A stretch of 64,000 bases of DNA, taken from the NCBI GenBank assembly GCA_002291465.1, contig CP021238.1, positions 1,178,001 through 1,242,000 on the forward strand, in the 5' to 3' direction. Made by a program: the position numbers and the translations under genes. The notes below the pieces were generated by a model that made no database searches, was not told where the DNA came from, and saw only the letters and a list, made by a program, of their open reading frames with translations. This stretch comes from Mycobacterium lepraemurium (lineage in GTDB: Bacteria > Actinomycetota > Actinomycetes > Mycobacteriales > Mycobacteriaceae). Of this stretch, positions 62,393-64,000 are shown piece by piece; the first letter of the stretch is position 1; the number at the start of each line of letters is the position of its first letter.

Positions 62393-64000
62393 CGGCACCC
62401 CTTGCGGGGCTGCACGTCGTCGAAATCGCCAGCGAGATCTCGGGTCCCTACGCGGCCAAGCTCCTTGTCGATCTGGGCGCCGAGGTCATCAAGATCGAGC
62501 CGCCCGCCGGGGACCCGCTGCGGCGCTGGGGCCCGTTCGCCTCGGGCGCCGTCGATCCGGACCGGTCGGGCCTGTTCGAGTACATCAACGCCGGCAAACA
62601 CGGTGCCACGCTTGACTTCTCGGAGGACGCCGACGTCGTGGCCGCGCGTGAACACATCGCCCGGGCGCACCTGCTCATCGACGACTCCGGACCCGGAATG
62701 CTGCAGGGATACGGGCTCGTGCCCGACGACCTGCAGCGGATCAACCCAAACCTGGTGTTACTGCGCATCTCTGCGTTCGGTCAGTCCGGACCGTTCCGTC
62801 GCCGCCCGGCGACACCGCTGACCCTGCAGGCGGCATCGGGCTGGATCAGCTCCCGCGATCCGCAGCGTCCACCGGTTCAGGTCGGCGCCCGGATCGCCGA
62901 GTACGTTGCCGGCGCCTACGGCGCGCTGACCGCCCTGCGTTCACACCCCGACGGGCACGTCACCGAAGTCGATGTCTCCCAGCTGGAACCGTTGCTGTCT
63001 ACGTTGCCGTATCCGATGTTGATGGCCCAGCGGATGCGACGGCTCGGGCTGCCCGCCAACCTGCGGCCGGCGCCCATGCTGGGCGTGGTGCGGGCCGCCG
63101 ACGGCTGGGTCGGCGTCAACTGCCTGACGGGCCAGCACTGGCTCGACGTCTGCGCGATGCTCGGCCTGCCCGAGTTCGGCGAGCACCAGCTCGCGATCAT
63201 GCTCGGCGGCCCGGAGCGCGCCGACTTCTTCGCCAAAGCTGAGCCGGTGCTTGCCGGCCAGACCGTCGCCGAGATCGTGGAACTCGCTCAGGCGCTGCGG
63301 ATTCCGGCCGCGCCCGTCAACGACGGCGCCACCGTGCTCGATTGCCCGCAATACGCCGAGCGGGGGTTCTTCGTCGACACCGGGTTGTTTCGGCGGCCCG
63401 GGCCGCCGGTCCGGTTCTCGAAAACCGCTGTGCCGCAGCCACGTCCGGCGCCACTGTCTGGGGCGTCGCGAACCGCGACGTGGACCGGTGACGGCCGAGC
63501 GCTGCACCGAGCGCCCGGGCCGCTGCCCTTCGCCGGGCTGCGGGTGCTCGACCTCACCACGTTCTGGGCCGGTGCCTACCTGACCTGCTACCTCGGGGCG
63601 TTCGGCGCCGACATCGTCAAGGTTGAGTCGATCCAGCGCCCCGACGGGCACCGCTATTCGGGGGCGTTCGTCTACGAGGGCGACGACTGGTACGAGCGCA
63701 GCCCCATCTGGCAGGGCACCAACCTCAACAAGCGCGACCTCGCGCTGGACCTGACGTCGCCGCGGGGCCTCGACCTGGCGCGGCGGCTGGACGCCCGGGC
63801 CGACATCGTAGTGGAGAACTTTTCGCCGCGCGTGGTCGAAAACTTCGGGCTGGACTACGACTCGCTGACGGCGCTGAACCCCGACGTGATCGTGGTGCGG
63901 ATGCCCGGCTACGGCCTGCACGGCCCGTGGCGCGACTATGTCGGCTGGGCGCTGAACTTCGAGCAGACCGCCGGAATGTCGGCCGTCACCGGCTTTCCCG
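62389..64000 (+). CDS. Family III CoA-transferase, two fused domains, cut by window end
   Basis: From GTG 62389 the frame is open to the window edge, at least 537 residues. The first CaiB/BaiF domain (LAGLHVVEIASEISGPYAAK, DLGAEVIKIEPPAGDPLRRW) spans about 1-350. A second copy begins near 385 (FAGLRVLDLTTFWAGAYLTC, GAFGADIVKVESIQRPDG). A double-length chain would carry both halves of the normally interlocked dimer. Likely activates an acid from the neighbouring ALDH as CoA ester. Intact up to 64000. Confidence 0.88.
   Translation, partial: MTAPLAGLHVVEIASEISGPYAAKLLVDLGAEVIKIEPPAGDPLRRWGPFASGAVDPDRSGLFEYINAGKHGATLDFSEDADVVAAREHIARAHLLIDDSGPGMLQGYGLVPDDLQRINPNLVLLRISAFGQSGPFRRRPATPLTLQAASGWISSRDPQRPPVQVGARIAEYVAGAYGALTALRSHPDGHVTEVDVSQLEPLLSTLPYPMLMAQRMRRLGLPANLRPAPMLGVVRAADGWVGVNCLTGQHWLDVCAMLGLPEFGEHQLAIMLGGPERADFFAKAEPVLAGQTVAEIVELAQALRIPAAPVNDGATVLDCPQYAERGFFVDTGLFRRPGPPVRFSKTAVPQPRPAPLSGASRTATWTGDGRALHRAPGPLPFAGLRVLDLTTFWAGAYLTCYLGAFGADIVKVESIQRPDGHRYSGAFVYEGDDWYERSPIWQGTNLNKRDLALDLTSPRGLDLARRLDARADIVVENFSPRVVENFGLDYDSLTALNPDVIVVRMPGYGLHGPWRDYVGWALNFEQTAGMSAVTGFP

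Overview
The window is high-GC actinobacterial DNA that I assign to Mycobacterium. It carries a PPE gene, mmpL, pimE, mshB, fbiC, lpqW and a TB8.4-like antigen. The gene order follows M. tuberculosis from about Rv1133c (metE) to Rv1188; Rv numbers here are recalled from memory, not searched. About 23 of roughly 57 recognisable protein genes are broken by frameshifts, in-frame stops or deletions. That density fits a host-adapted species in reductive evolution; within the M. avium complex, M. lepraemurium is the obvious candidate. This is an inference, and a poor draft sequence is the main alternative.

Layout. 1-120: a cobalamin riboswitch pointing left, where metE is expected. 170-6921: broken SDRs, an intact tandem-TetR regulator, a nitroreductase/ALDH fusion scar, and broken thiolase and enoyl-CoA hydratase genes. 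6931-9503: a leftward operon of type III PKS, ICMT-like methyltransferase and FAD oxidoreductase (srsABC-like). 9743-21459: SDR, CPBP protease, echA11, mcr, a broken SDR and mmpL13, methyltransferase, sirtuin/GntR pair, broken DUF1697 and F420-type oxidoreductase genes, and a HhH-GPD glycosylase. 21523-26409: two secreted Ala/Pro-rich proteins, pimE, a broken pterin dehydratase, a broken DivIVA-like coiled-coil gene and mutT2. 26826-33540: intact narGHJI. 33713-42448: broken typA, then lpqW, a TetR gene, mshB and fbiC. 42488-47922: a broken MDMPI gene, TB8.4, fdxC, dapC, and a broken APC transporter with an OB-fold tail. 48195-50910: a pks3/4 stump fused tail-to-tail to a fadD21 stump. 50986-52795: a PPE2-like gene behind a second cobalamin riboswitch. 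52840-57120: the proline catabolism genes pruC, pruA and a frameshifted pruB. 57212-64000: a sterol-like catabolic cluster (P450, acyl-CoA dehydrogenase, Ltp2-like aldolase, TetR on minus; ALDH and a double-length CoA-transferase on plus) around a perfect 21-bp palindrome.

Functional reading. Core housekeeping is intact: mycothiol (mshB), F420 (fbiC), PIM mannosylation (pimE, lpqW), lysine biosynthesis (dapC), ferredoxin and respiratory nitrate reductase. Damage falls mainly on lipid export and synthesis (mmpL13, pks3/4, fadD21), beta-oxidation-type catabolism, proline oxidation and accessory oxidoreductases. No tRNA, rRNA, insertion sequence, prophage or CRISPR array was seen.
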